DNA of 64,000 nt from an uncultured Clostridia bacterium (lineage in GTDB: Bacteria > Bacillota > Clostridia > Christensenellales > Borkfalkiaceae). A program made the position numbers and the translations under genes. Shown one piece after another: positions 23,301 to 30,812 of this stretch (position 1 is its first letter; each line of letters opens with the position of its first letter). The DNA lies in NCBI GenBank assembly GCA_934254825.1, contig CAKQMB010000009.1, forward strand, positions 44,036 through 108,035, read 5' to 3'. The notes beneath the pieces were generated by a model, which was given only the letters and a program-made list of their open reading frames with translations, had not been told where the DNA came from and did not search any database.

Positions 23301-26289
23301 AATAAGTGATCGTATCGTTGCTTTTGGATCTTGCGGCAATACCGCCGGCATAGGCGTTCGCCTGCTCCGAAACGGCTTTAACCTCTGTGTCCTGCGTGAG
23401 ACAATAACTTACCGCGGAATTCTGAATAAGCCCGGCTATTCCGCCCGAATATGCGTAAGGCGCGATCGAAGAAGCCGTGACCGCGGAACTTACGACTTTG
23501 CCGTAAGATAATATAGTCGTACCCGACCACCACATACCGGCGACTATTCCGCCCGCGTAAGTGAGCATCGTTTTTTCGCCGATAGCGTCCACAACGCAAT
23601 TCTCGACGGAAATATCCGTCATATAAGAATTGCCGCCGTTCGGATTTGCGAAAACGCCCAACGCGCCGCCTACATAAATATCGTAAATATCGTTAGTGTT
23701 TGTTTTTTCGCAGTACGCCTTTCCCGCGGCGTGAACGTTTTTAACGGTTGCGCCGTTTAAAAGCGTGGAACCTCCCGCGAGTTTTCTTCTCCAAAGCGCG
23801 CCGATAAGCCCGCCGACGCTCGCGGTGTTTGGCGAGTTTGCCGAAGTGAAATATACGACCGAATTTTCCGTTTCGTCGCCGATAAGTTTCACGTTGTTTA
23901 TTTTCGTGTCTATAACGAGACCGAACGCGCCGCCGACAAAACCTTCGGTTTTAAGGTCGTTATCTCCGCCGCTGTTGGAAGCATTTTGCGTTCCGCAGAC
24001 AAAATATTCCGCATTTCTGCCCGATTTAGCATAACTTCCGTCAAAGACAAGCGAGAGATCGTCTATCGAAATATAGCCGAGTACATAACCGACCGCTCCG
24101 CCCGCGCAAACGTTGTTGCCGAGCGTTCCCGTTCCGTTTACCGACGAGAACGAATAGCAGGAAGCTTCCACGCGCGAATTATCGGAAAAATATATCGTGA
24201 GATTGTCGATGCTTCCGCTTTGTCTTCCCGACCCGTCGTAGTTTCCGATAGTCGTTGCGGCGGAACCGTAACCGAGAATTCTTCCCGCAAAGCCGCCTGC
24301 GTTTACGTCGCCGACAGCCGTCGAACCGACTTCGCGATATGCAGTGATTCTGCCGTTGCCTATATAGAAAACTCCGTTGTCGATTTCGTAACCGATATTA
24401 AATCTCGAAGTGTAACCGCCCGCACAAACATTGTAATACTTGTTTCCGACAGACGACGATGAAGCCGACTGCATTGCGGTGACCGTGTAATCGTAATCCT
24501 CGGGGACGATACCCACTTTAAGAGTGTTGCCCGCCGTTCCCTTGAAACCGAAACAGTTATAGCCGAATACGCCGCCCGCATAAGCGGGACCGACGCCGTT
24601 TTGTACGGCTGAAACGTCGACGTGGCAGTTAAACATATATTTTACGTCGGTCGTCGTTATTTCTCTTACGATATTTTCGCTTCCGTTGCCGTAAATATAT
24701 CCGACCGTTCCGCCCGCAAACACTGCGCCCGAAGACTCGGCGTCCTGCGTGCTTGCTTTTATGAAAAGTCTTCCGTCGTTGCCCGCGCCCGCCGTATCTT
24801 CGTCTTCCTCGGCGTTTTCTCCCGAACGCATAAAGTAAATGTCGGAGAAAATCATATTTATATCCGAACCGAGGCTTGTTCCGCCCTGCTCGCCGCGGTT
24901 TACTATTCCGACGATGCCGCCGGCTACCGCGCCTGCGGAAGAATAGAAAAAGTCGTCGGGATCGATTTGGTTTTTCGAGGTCGAACCGCTGTTATTTATA
25001 ACCGCGCTGACCGAATAATCGCTTTCCGCATAAATCGTCACGTTTCTTATAACCACCGGACGGGGATCGCTTATTTCTTGGTTCGTATGCGCGCCGAGTT
25101 CGATAACGCCGACAAATCCGCCCGCTATCGCCGAACCCGAAACTTCGCCGAGAGCGTTCGCGAGAACCATCGATCTTTCGCCGTCGATCGTCAGTCCGTT
25201 TACGCTCGCATTGTGCAGAACGCCCGCAAATCCGCCGACTATCGCGCCCGCCTTGTTTCCGTAAGTAACGCCCGAAACGTCGTTGAACGCACCGTCGTAT
25301 CTCACGTCGCACCAGGCTTCGACGGACGAGGAACAAATTCCGAAAATTCCGCCGAGATAAAGGTCGGCAAACTTTGTTTGCGCGCTGACGGAAACCGTCG
25401 ATTCTATGCCGTCGAAAACGATGTTCTTACCCGCCGTTCCCGCAACGCCGCCCGCGTTTACATGGTCGACGTGATCTATCGACGTATCGCCGCTCTGCAT
25501 CGTGTTAAGACCGATAAAGCCCTGCAATTTTACGTCTCTTATAAGGCACGGATTAACGCCGTCGCCGTAAGCATAGGCGAAAAATCCGTAATCCGCAAAA
25601 TGCATGCTTCCCTCGAACGTGAATTCGCTGTCGACATGCCCCGTTCTGACGAGGTTTATCGTCGCGGTGTAACCGTCGAAATCGAAGCAACCGCCGAACG
25701 GAAGTCCGCCCCTGAAACCGAGTCCGAAAAACTCGGAGTTGCTTATGAAAAGGTTCGTTCCGAGACGGAAATATCCGCGACTGATATCCTCTGCGGTTTT
25801 ACCGTCCGCGCCGAGGAGCGAATAGTCCGAAGAACTTCCTTTCCCAGCAAGAATTCTCGCAACGGCAAGCACGTCCGCCTCTTTCGAAAGAACGAAAGGA
25901 TTTCCGAAATACTTTCCCACGTCTTCCGCATAAGGCTCGTCCGTTTCGACCGTTATCGTAACGTCTCCGTCCGCGGGAACGGTTATATCCGCAACCGCGG
26001 TTTCGAAAACGGTACCGTTTATCGTCATGCTTTTGAAAAGCTTGCTTTCGTTCACTACGGTTATCGTCACCGTCGCGCCGGGCGTTACGAGATAATTTTT
26101 TCCGTCGTCCGATTTTTTCACGTCGTTGCCCGAAACATAAACGCTGACTTCCTTTCCGTCGGGAACGATCACGTTCGAGTACGCCGAATAAGTTTTGCCC
26201 GTTCCGAGAAGTATCGCGATAACGGATATGCAAACGATCGCCGCTATAAGGCAGGTTATTATGAACTTTTTGATATCGTGCTTTCTCAT
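20326..26289 (-). CDS. Giant secreted repeat protein of the fibre operon (1,987 residues)
   Basis: A lysine-rich start and one hydrophobic helix (about 9-30) serve as signal or anchor; no LPXTG motif is seen at the C-terminus. From about residue 270 to 1060 there are some sixteen copies of an (A/V)GG-x-x-G motif (AGGVAGT, LGGIFGI, VGGFAGVL, AGGFVGVI and so on), like GLUG-type beta-helix surface proteins. A BIG2-like Ig segment follows (SHNSNIVSVGGLYVTG). Near residue 1590 is a Listeria-Bacteroides InlB-type repeat (VAAGEKFAAVTPDG to RFYARW). It is probably an adhesin or matrix protein. It is the last gene of the TasA-like operon, with AAGGAGAG before its ATG and a terminator after it. The large open frames on the other strand here are shadows. 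Confidence 0.85.
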   Translation of the reverse strand: MRKHDIKKFIITCLIAAIVCISVIAILLGTGKTYSAYSNVIVPDGKEVSVYVSGNDVKKSDDGKNYLVTPGATVTITVVNESKLFKSMTINGTVFETAVADITVPADGDVTITVETDEPYAEDVGKYFGNPFVLSKEADVLAVARILAGKGSSSDYSLLGADGKTAEDISRGYFRLGTNLFISNSEFFGLGFRGGLPFGGCFDFDGYTATINLVRTGHVDSEFTFEGSMHFADYGFFAYAYGDGVNPCLIRDVKLQGFIGLNTMQSGDTSIDHVDHVNAGGVAGTAGKNIVFDGIESTVSVSAQTKFADLYLGGIFGICSSSVEAWCDVRYDGAFNDVSGVTYGNKAGAIVGGFAGVLHNASVNGLTIDGERSMVLANALGEVSGSAIAGGFVGVIELGAHTNQEISDPRPVVIRNVTIYAESDYSVSAVINNSGSTSKNQIDPDDFFYSSAGAVAGGIVGIVNRGEQGGTSLGSDINMIFSDIYFMRSGENAEEDEDTAGAGNDGRLFIKASTQDAESSGAVFAGGTVGYIYGNGSENIVREITTTDVKYMFNCHVDVSAVQNGVGPAYAGGVFGYNCFGFKGTAGNTLKVGIVPEDYDYTVTAMQSASSSSVGNKYYNVCAGGYTSRFNIGYEIDNGVFYIGNGRITAYREVGSTAVGDVNAGGFAGRILGYGSAATTIGNYDGSGRQSGSIDNLTIYFSDNSRVEASCYSFSSVNGTGTLGNNVCAGGAVGYVLGYISIDDLSLVFDGSYAKSGRNAEYFVCGTQNASNSGGDNDLKTEGFVGGAFGLVIDTKINNVKLIGDETENSVVYFTSANSPNTASVGGLIGALWRRKLAGGSTLLNGATVKNVHAAGKAYCEKTNTNDIYDIYVGGALGVFANPNGGNSYMTDISVENCVVDAIGEKTMLTYAGGIVAGMWWSGTTILSYGKVVSSAVTASSIAPYAYSGGIAGLIQNSAVSYCLTQDTEVKAVSEQANAYAGGIAARSKSNDTITYSYSNASLNAQGVNATASLKYGIIARLGTSNSTGDASTGASKNFFVYETAGTASAYPGDSNTRALYLASNYQNKASLSSGSTAQVYSAITSSQSGTMTIKSHNSNIVSVGGLYVTGRSAGIAYVSAYCKINSVEYLLCSYPVTVNNATENGSGIALETDDGTNVSNAKYDEYITYEQGSGTTAVTYLYFRRNIGNPNTIKKVNAVPVNAEYLPQSVKFYDITGVSAATYFNESTTVAEKNARISEIIAAKGTSCDVSSFNGRANVGFNYAANSTEGDAKKSVYFYANDNVRENTIILMECDYGTATYGVIVEFVPNRLTGIEISPESGTPPLDTKVVDGVTHYIYTAGDVARFGATLTYTYPAPRSYVVETIYSGTGVTENGTVVVSAGGVYTVTCEDLKRTVKTTVIVEAKEAVDFSFTYSGADGTFDRKMVEECEFIFSVNPQPGYGLNPTITVTIDGEIVEATFTENGLLVEFASQSFLFAVYEDATEDYAFELVAPAEFTSFVSDNGKAVTFAITYKKIYSLVFIANYNGNEFFSTTVAAGEKFAAVTPDGFEEWTEKIIAARYGFDFRGFYTVSKAGDMSAYGKSFEDMQKDLTSEVSGTMRFYARWTYNISFEKPENVNVTSSMSSSMLHDGVMIPLDSRGGFGFVIDTGDDWCGKPRYNAYVRNSGGEYVDITSEFSKSSQENGYYVSSEALEAYGSGYIFVKIYADSLEFAVGDDSKYDGSALYTDSIFTVTYNVNYGSEDSLVDYYLDFLSYQLPAGTSVRLFYRKNGVSEWSGSYLLDTAKTKIGLSDFSSMKDGGALTADLRSSATNEQFTIVVTLPNNTNLFGIESATEETISKTAYKFVASSATYGVFAPSVEDKPEEANGRIEEKCVFYPSVIRKVNRNGNTFTFYEEGVADENVTDHRHNGVYYMWKIEKVGGGYIGTDTFGSFGNESVRTTDAIYYTASLGSVTVAEDLGGYTLSLIEVKNVKQPSESLVLYTESF

Positions 26290-26301
26290 TTTCGCTCTCC
26301 T

Positions 26302-27279
26302 TTATCTCGCAAATACCACTTTGTCGTCGCCGACGCCCGAAACTCTTTCCGAACCCTCGGCGGTTACTCCGTCGTCTATCGTGGCGGAAATTTTAACGTT
26401 GCAGGTTCCGCCCGCGTAAAAGTACAGGTTTACGTCCGCGCCCGCGCGTATAATAATAACAACCTTGCTTCTATCCTCCGAAAATACGGGCTTATACCCG
26501 TACGTTTCCTCATAGCGCGCGGCGTCGAAAGCCACGTCGCCGCTCAGGGCAAACTCCACCGTGGCAAGGTATGATTTCCCCTCCGTAGGCTGAGCGCCCC
26601 CGCGGATAAACTCCGTGGCGGATTTCAGGTTCACGATCTCGCGCGTGAAACCCCTGTAAACGTCCGAAGACACGCCTACGGACAATCTTGCCATAGTCGT
26701 GTTTACGGTGAACACTTGTAAATCTTTATAGGGAACGCTCGTCTGTAAAACAATCGAAAGCTGTTCCGTGGCGTCGTCCGACAAACTCTCGTCCGCATTC
26801 GCTTTTCGCTTTATTTTTATAAGAAGCGAACTGCTGTTTCTGACGTTTGCTTTGAGCAATGTGGCGTCGCTCGTTCCCGTGAGTTCCGTGTCGTTTTCGT
26901 CCACTATCGAAACGTCGTAATACTTACTCGTTTCGTTTATGGTATGTTTCGCGCCCCACGCGTCGGTCACATACCCCGCGGAAATCTCGTCGTCCGTCGG
27001 TACGCGAAGCGAAAACCTTACGTCACGTTTGGAAACTTTTTCTTCGGTGAAGTTGGAAACGGTGGTTACGATATACCCCGTACTGCTTCCGTCCGTTTCG
27101 GATCTGACTACCGCCGTTTGCCCATCGCCGTCGTGAGACAAAACAAAATCGGTATACACACCCACAAGTTCCTTTTGATCGGAAAGTACGAATTTGGATA
27201 CCGAAACGCAAGCGAAGGCAACCAATATGCACAACGCCGCAAAAAGAATTATTAACTTTTTACCGACGCTTCTGCGCAT
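26302..27279 (-). CDS. Secreted protein of the fibre operon, family not recognised
   Basis: This 325-residue protein starts MRRSVGKKLIILFAALCILVAFACVSVSKF, a signal peptide or anchor helix. The rest is beta-rich and polar with no motif I can name. Segments such as TGYIVTTVSNFTEEKVSKRDVRFSLRVP and NSSSLLIKIKRKA resemble the strand-rich style of TasA/camelysin-type subunits encoded in the same operon. It lies 12 bases before the giant repeat protein and has GGAGG before its ATG. It may be a minor subunit or an assembly factor; this is inferred from context. Confidence 0.7.
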   Translation of the reverse strand: MRRSVGKKLIILFAALCILVAFACVSVSKFVLSDQKELVGVYTDFVLSHDGDGQTAVVRSETDGSSTGYIVTTVSNFTEEKVSKRDVRFSLRVPTDDEISAGYVTDAWGAKHTINETSKYYDVSIVDENDTELTGTSDATLLKANVRNSSSLLIKIKRKANADESLSDDATEQLSIVLQTSVPYKDLQVFTVNTTMARLSVGVSSDVYRGFTREIVNLKSATEFIRGGAQPTEGKSYLATVEFALSGDVAFDAARYEETYGYKPVFSEDRSKVVIIIRAGADVNLYFYAGGTCNVKISATIDDGVTAEGSERVSGVGDDKVVFAR

Positions 27280-27315
27280 TCGATTGCCTCCGTTTCGAGA
27301 TTTTATTTTTTTATT

Positions 27316-28074
27316 TTAAAATTTTGCCTGCTCGGCTACGATTTGTATATCGAAATATACTCTCGCGCCCGCATAATTTTCTTTTTCCGAATTTTGTTTG
27401 GGAAGTGTGAATTTCAAATGGTACGGATATTCTTTTTTTCCGTCGTCCGCACGCATTACAAGTCCCGTTTTGTTTACTATCGAGCTTTCCGCGGATATGA
27501 TCGTGAGACTGTTGCCCGTGTAATCCACCGTTTCGCTCTGCCCCGACGAAGAAGGTCTGATATCTTTTTCGCTGTCCGCTTCCGAGCCGTGATATATTTT
27601 CAGATATCCGCCGTCTTTAACGCCGTCGTCGGAAGTGTACTGCTTCCAGCCCGCGAAATAATCGACGCGTTTTCCGCTTCCGTCCGTCGCTATGGTTTCG
27701 AGCCTGACTTCGACGGATAAAACCGCGTTCATGGTTACTTCGTTCGCCCGTTTTCCGTCCGTGCCTACGACCGTGAAATAATATTCTATTTCGTCCTCCG
27801 GCTCCACGTCGTATAGCATGACCGTGTTTGATTTTTTATCGAACGCGGTCGAGATTTTATTGTTTTCGCCGTCCGTCCGATAAACCGAATTGACTTCGAT
27901 TTTCGCTATCGCGTCCGCTATCTTCACGCTTTCGGTATTCTTTTCGAAACCTTCGTAATACCTCGCGAACGTTATCGTTCCGCCTATCGTGAAAATCGCA
28001 AGAACGGCTACAAGCATTAAAAGCAGCTTTTTCGCGTTCTTTTTTTTGTGTTTACGGTTTCTCTCAATCGCCAC
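27316..28074 (-). CDS. SipW-dependent, TasA-like secreted protein
   Basis: This 252-residue protein starts at a GTG (28074) with GGAGGG six bases upstream; the longer frame would duplicate the end of the signal peptidase gene. The N-terminus is strongly basic (ERNRKHKKKNAKK). A hydrophobic segment LLLMLVAVLAIFTIGGTITFARYYEGF follows, the pattern of signal peptides cut by SipW-type peptidases. The beta-rich body includes YDVEPEDEIEYYFTVVG and YPYHLKFTLPKQ. It overlaps sipW by 11 bases, so translation is coupled. It is likely a fibre or surface subunit. Confidence 0.75.
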   Translation of the reverse strand: MAIERNRKHKKKNAKKLLLMLVAVLAIFTIGGTITFARYYEGFEKNTESVKIADAIAKIEVNSVYRTDGENNKISTAFDKKSNTVMLYDVEPEDEIEYYFTVVGTDGKRANEVTMNAVLSVEVRLETIATDGSGKRVDYFAGWKQYTSDDGVKDGGYLKIYHGSEADSEKDIRPSSSGQSETVDYTGNSLTIISAESSIVNKTGLVMRADDGKKEYPYHLKFTLPKQNSEKENYAGARVYFDIQIVAEQAKF

Positions 28075-28657
28075 GGTTACCCTCCGTCGTCGCGATATCG
28101 TCGGCTTCGAGCATTCCGTCTTCCGCTTCGTCCTGTTCGCCGCAAACCATGACAAGCGCGACTATTACCGCGCCGACGGCTATCATAAAGGCGATACCCT
28201 GCCATGTTTTGAGCCATTCTATGATTATTCCCGCCTTGGGAATTCTTCCGACTACTTTACCCGCGATCTGACCGATAAAAATCGGATCGGGGTCTTCGCT
28301 CGCGTTTGCGTCGCCTTTGGTGTAATACTTTTCGCCCTCTATGCGGATTATTCTGTGCGTGACCGAAACGGTATCTCCCGCGGGGAAATAGCTTATTATG
28401 TCTCCGACTTCGTAAGTCGAACTTTTTTTGATTATTATCGAGTCGCCCGCTTCTATCGAACCCGACATCGAGGGGGTTGCGACGATAAGCACCGATCTTC
28501 CGAAAAAGGAGGGTACGGGCGATTTTTTAACGTATTTATCGTAAGCAAGCACTGCCGCCACGAATACGAGCAAAGCGATTACCGCTCCGAGAAGAATTCT
28601 GCCTGCCAACGACAAAATTTCTCTCGCCGATATATTCTTTTTTTCATTTGTATTCAT
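28064..28657 (-). CDS. sipW: Signal peptidase I, SipW (ER) type
   Basis: This 197-residue protein has a membrane helix near each end (about 20-40 and 150-170). The catalytic serine is Ser63 in ATPSMSGSI. The second catalytic residue is a histidine, His101 in SVTHRI, rather than the lysine of ordinary bacterial signal peptidases. A GDANASEDPDP box follows. This Ser-His arrangement defines the SipW/eukaryotic-type group, which in Bacillus processes TasA and its partners. It sits in the middle of the fibre operon between TasA-like genes and should process their signal peptides. AAGGAG precedes the ATG. Confidence 0.93.
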   Translation of the reverse strand: MNTNEKKNISAREILSLAGRILLGAVIALLVFVAAVLAYDKYVKKSPVPSFFGRSVLIVATPSMSGSIEAGDSIIIKKSSTYEVGDIISYFPAGDTVSVTHRIIRIEGEKYYTKGDANASEDPDPIFIGQIAGKVVGRIPKAGIIIEWLKTWQGIAFMIAVGAVIVALVMVCGEQDEAEDGMLEADDIATTEGNRGD

Positions 28658-28713
28658 AATCGTTTGCTCCTTTTGTCCGCATTTCGGCGACTGCCGAGGC
28701 TTTCGGCTCGTCG

Positions 28714-29481
28714 TCAGGTCTGTTCGGCTGTTATTTCAAGGGTGACCGTATATCTTTTTCCCGAAATACCGATCAATGTGTCCTTGTGATCCTCGCCGTT
28801 TTCGAATTTCCATTCCCATTCGATCGAACAGGACCTCGAACTTTTTTTATTTATTATCATGCTACCTGCCTCGAACCACTCTTCGTTTTCGGTAAGCACA
28901 AGGCTTTGCCCCTCAGAACTCAACGAGTAATTTATCGGCGGAAGTAACGCGGAATCTTCATAGTTGTATTTAAATCTGATAGTACATTTCAAATCCGAGG
29001 AATTGGGATTGTTGATCATAAACATATACGTTCCTTTGTCGCCCGGTTTGATCGTTTTGCTTCCGAATATATTTATATTTCCCGTTGCGCCCCATTCGCC
29101 GTCGGCGTCCACAACTATGAACTCCGATAAAGCGGGTCTGCTTTCGCGAATAATCACGACGAGCGATATAACGGAAATCGCAAGAAGCAGTAAAAGAAAA
29201 ATAAGCATCGGATAAAACGACTCTCTTTTTATTTTACCGACTTTTTCTCCCTCATGGTACAGATATTTCCCCTCCGTCACGAACGCGTCGGCGGGAAGCG
29301 CGTTTTCTGCGCCGCCGACGCGTCTGCAAGAGGCGAAACAAACATGATTTAAGTCGTACAGCTTATCGCCACGCAAATAACACAACATTGCGTCGCTTGA
29401 ATCAACGACTTTTTTTGCCCCGATAAACGGTTTTAACGGTCGTTTTACGGGATCCTTTGTGAATTTTGCGTTTATTTTCAT
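28714..29481 (-). CDS. Membrane-anchored TasA-like protein with a cytoplasmic N-terminal domain
   Basis: This 255-residue protein has about 88 cytoplasmic residues before a single transmembrane helix (MLIFLLLLLAISVISLVVII, about 92-111). An extracellular domain of about 140 residues follows. The outer part resembles the first gene of the operon: GDKGTYMFMINNPNSSDLKCTI, then SRSCSIEWEWKFENGEDHKDTLIG and TVTLEITAEQT, compared with TLSWSWAFENTDDDANSLDTLLG and ISVEQLAQ in the TasA-like subunit. It could be the cell-surface base that anchors the fibre. The cytoplasmic domain is unrecognised. It lies 60 bases after the TasA-like gene. Confidence 0.78.
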   Translation of the reverse strand: MKINAKFTKDPVKRPLKPFIGAKKVVDSSDAMLCYLRGDKLYDLNHVCFASCRRVGGAENALPADAFVTEGKYLYHEGEKVGKIKRESFYPMLIFLLLLLAISVISLVVIIRESRPALSEFIVVDADGEWGATGNINIFGSKTIKPGDKGTYMFMINNPNSSDLKCTIRFKYNYEDSALLPPINYSLSSEGQSLVLTENEEWFEAGSMIINKKSSRSCSIEWEWKFENGEDHKDTLIGISGKRYTVTLEITAEQT

Positions 29482-29541
29482 ATGTACAACTCCGAACGGG
29501 TTTCGTTCACCGTTCTGTTTTTATTTTTTTGTTTCCGATTA

Positions 29542-30309
29542 TTACTGAGCTAACTGTTCTACGGAGATATTAAGCGCGAAAGCAATGTCGGTGCTGGTTC
29601 CAGCTGCAACTGCAAAACCGTAATCGTCGGGAACCGTTGCTCCGCTTGCAGTCCAGCCGAGAAGCGTATCAAGGGAATTGGCATCATCGTCCGTATTTTC
29701 AAAAGCCCAAGACCAGGAGAGCGTATAAACATCTTCTACATCAGCTCCGGCGTCATATGTCGTTCCGGTATAATCAGCACCTTTTAATTTTTCTTCAATT
29801 TCGGAAAGTTTGCCTTCTGCAATCGTAGTACTGTCTCCGTCTTTATTTTTCTTGGTAAGAGTCCATTTAACAGGATAATAATTTTTAACTTCCGCAGCGC
29901 CACTTTTTGTGTAGTTCAGAACAATTTCGTCGGGTGTGTTCACAAAAGAAAGAGATATCTTTGCTTTTACTTCTGCGGTACCTTTAACCGTGAAAGTCAT
30001 AGAACCGCTGTGTCCGGGAGCAACAATAAAACGATTCGTTGTATCGGCTTTTGCGGTAATAACAGCACCTTCCGCCGTTGCATCTCCAATTACACCGGCA
30101 ACGTATTCATCACCGAACAATTTGGTCGTATCGGCAGTGATAGTGTAACCCCATTTAGCTACGCTTGCAGAGCCTTCTTTATTCTTGCTCGAAATGTACT
30201 TAGACATTGTGTAGCCGCCGAAGCCGATTACTGCAACAAGCAGAAGCAAAAGTGCGATAACGAAAATTGACTTTCTGTTATCTTTTTTGGTGTTTTGTGT
30301 TTGTCTCAT
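29542..30309 (-). CDS. TasA-like major fibre subunit
   Basis: This 255-residue protein has a basic start and a long hydrophobic segment (IFVIALLLLLVAVIGFGGYT, about 15-34) leading into MSKYISSKN, the layout of SipW-processed subunits. The body is beta-rich, with APGHSGSMTFTVKGTAEVKAKISLSF near residue 90 and WSWAFENTDDDANSLDTLLGW near residue 200, matching TasA/camelysin-type domains. It is the first gene of a six-gene operon that includes sipW. Its codons differ visibly from the neighbours: fewer TCG, GCG and CGA, and more GCA, GTA and ACA type codons. That could reflect high expression or separate ancestry. The ATG has GGAGG nine bases upstream. Its leader carries a c-di-GMP riboswitch. Confidence 0.82.
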   Translation of the reverse strand: MRQTQNTKKDNRKSIFVIALLLLLVAVIGFGGYTMSKYISSKNKEGSASVAKWGYTITADTTKLFGDEYVAGVIGDATAEGAVITAKADTTNRFIVAPGHSGSMTFTVKGTAEVKAKISLSFVNTPDEIVLNYTKSGAAEVKNYYPVKWTLTKKNKDGDSTTIAEGKLSEIEEKLKGADYTGTTYDAGADVEDVYTLSWSWAFENTDDDANSLDTLLGWTASGATVPDDYGFAVAAGTSTDIAFALNISVEQLAQ

Positions 30310-30373
30310 TTGTGAGAACCTCCATTAAATTATTTTTTCTACAATAAAGCTCGTCACTTTCCCCCGTAAAACG

Positions 30374-30441
30374 AAAAAAGGTTGCAACCGCCGCTCATTA
30401 CAATTCTTTAACGATTGTAGTATGAGCAGAAAATTGCAACC
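30374..30441 (-). terminator. Second leader terminator of the fibre operon
   Basis: On the minus strand GGTTGCAA (30434-30441) can pair with TTGCAACC (30380-30387), enclosing an inner hairpin GCTCAT...ATGAGC (30422-30427 with 30393-30398). Six T follow (30374-30379). Its 5' arm belongs to a second copy of the 22-base riboswitch 3' segment (30431-30452), but no second aptamer core is present. Confidence 0.65.
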
Positions 30442-30466
30442 GGGCGCACTTTTCCTTAAAGAAAAT

Positions 30467-30515
30467 AAAAAAACCGGTTGCAAAACGTACCTTTTATGGT
30501 ACAAATTGCAACCGG
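30467..30515 (-). terminator. Expression-platform terminator of the c-di-GMP riboswitch
   Basis: On the minus strand CCGGTTGCAA (30506-30515) and TTGCAACCGG (30474-30483) form a ten-base-pair stem with an inner GTACC/GGTAC stem, followed by seven T (30467-30473). The 5' arm is also the 3' strand of the riboswitch aptamer. Ligand binding should therefore prevent termination. Confidence 0.85.
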
Positions 30516-30588
30516 GCGCACTTTCTTTTGTAAAAAGTTCCTTGGCTTTGCGTCACCGCCTCGCGACGGTTTTGCCATATTCGATTTT
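30503..30588 (-). promoter_or_regulatory. Class I cyclic di-GMP riboswitch (GEMM-I) upstream of the TasA-like operon
   Basis: On the minus strand the core at 30544-30576 reads GGCAAAACC, then a P2 hairpin CCGTC-GCGA-GGCGG with a GNRA loop, then GACGCAAAGCC. These are the invariant elements of the class I c-di-GMP aptamer. A small P3 hairpin (CTTTTTACAAAAG) and the conserved 3' part GTGCGCCCGGTTGC follow. A loose P1 can form between AAATCG and CAATTT at the two ends. The aptamer sits about 30 bases after the predicted transcription start and ahead of an intrinsic terminator whose 5' arm overlaps the aptamer 3' strand. That overlap predicts an ON switch. This is recognised from sequence, not computed. 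Confidence 0.93.
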
Positions 30589-30625
30589 CGTTTTACAGAT
30601 AAGCTTCTCGCCTATTTGCGATTTC

Positions 30626-30654
30626 AGTATATTGCACTTCCCCGTAATTGTCAA
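30626..30654 (-). promoter_or_regulatory. Promoter of the fibre operon
   Basis: On the minus strand TTGACA (30649-30654) and TATACT (30626-30631) lie 17 bases apart. The start near 30619 gives a leader of about 310 bases that contains the riboswitch and two terminators. The rest of this gap, 30655-30812, separates the promoter from the GH106-like gene; I see only a weak ATAGC/GCTAT hairpin near 30780-30795 in it. Confidence 0.8.
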
Positions 30655-30812
30655 TCGTTTTTATGTGAAAGTTTTGTGAAAAGGTTTGGCGGCTGAATAT
30701 AGACATTGACTGTCAAATCGCCTTCACTCTCTTTCTTTCATTCGAAAAAACGGCGGAACAACCCGACGAAAAAGGATAAATAGCTTACGCTATCTGACTA
30801 ACCGACAAATAA

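Noticed and set aside
24622..26574. 650-codon open frame on the plus strand opposite the giant repeat protein
   Set aside because: It is Arg/Ser/Tyr-rich with no domain, lies wholly antisense to a well-supported operon gene, and arises from that gene's codon bias. The same applies to long plus-strand frames at 21868-23112, 37853-39148, 41044-42753 and 43475-44857.
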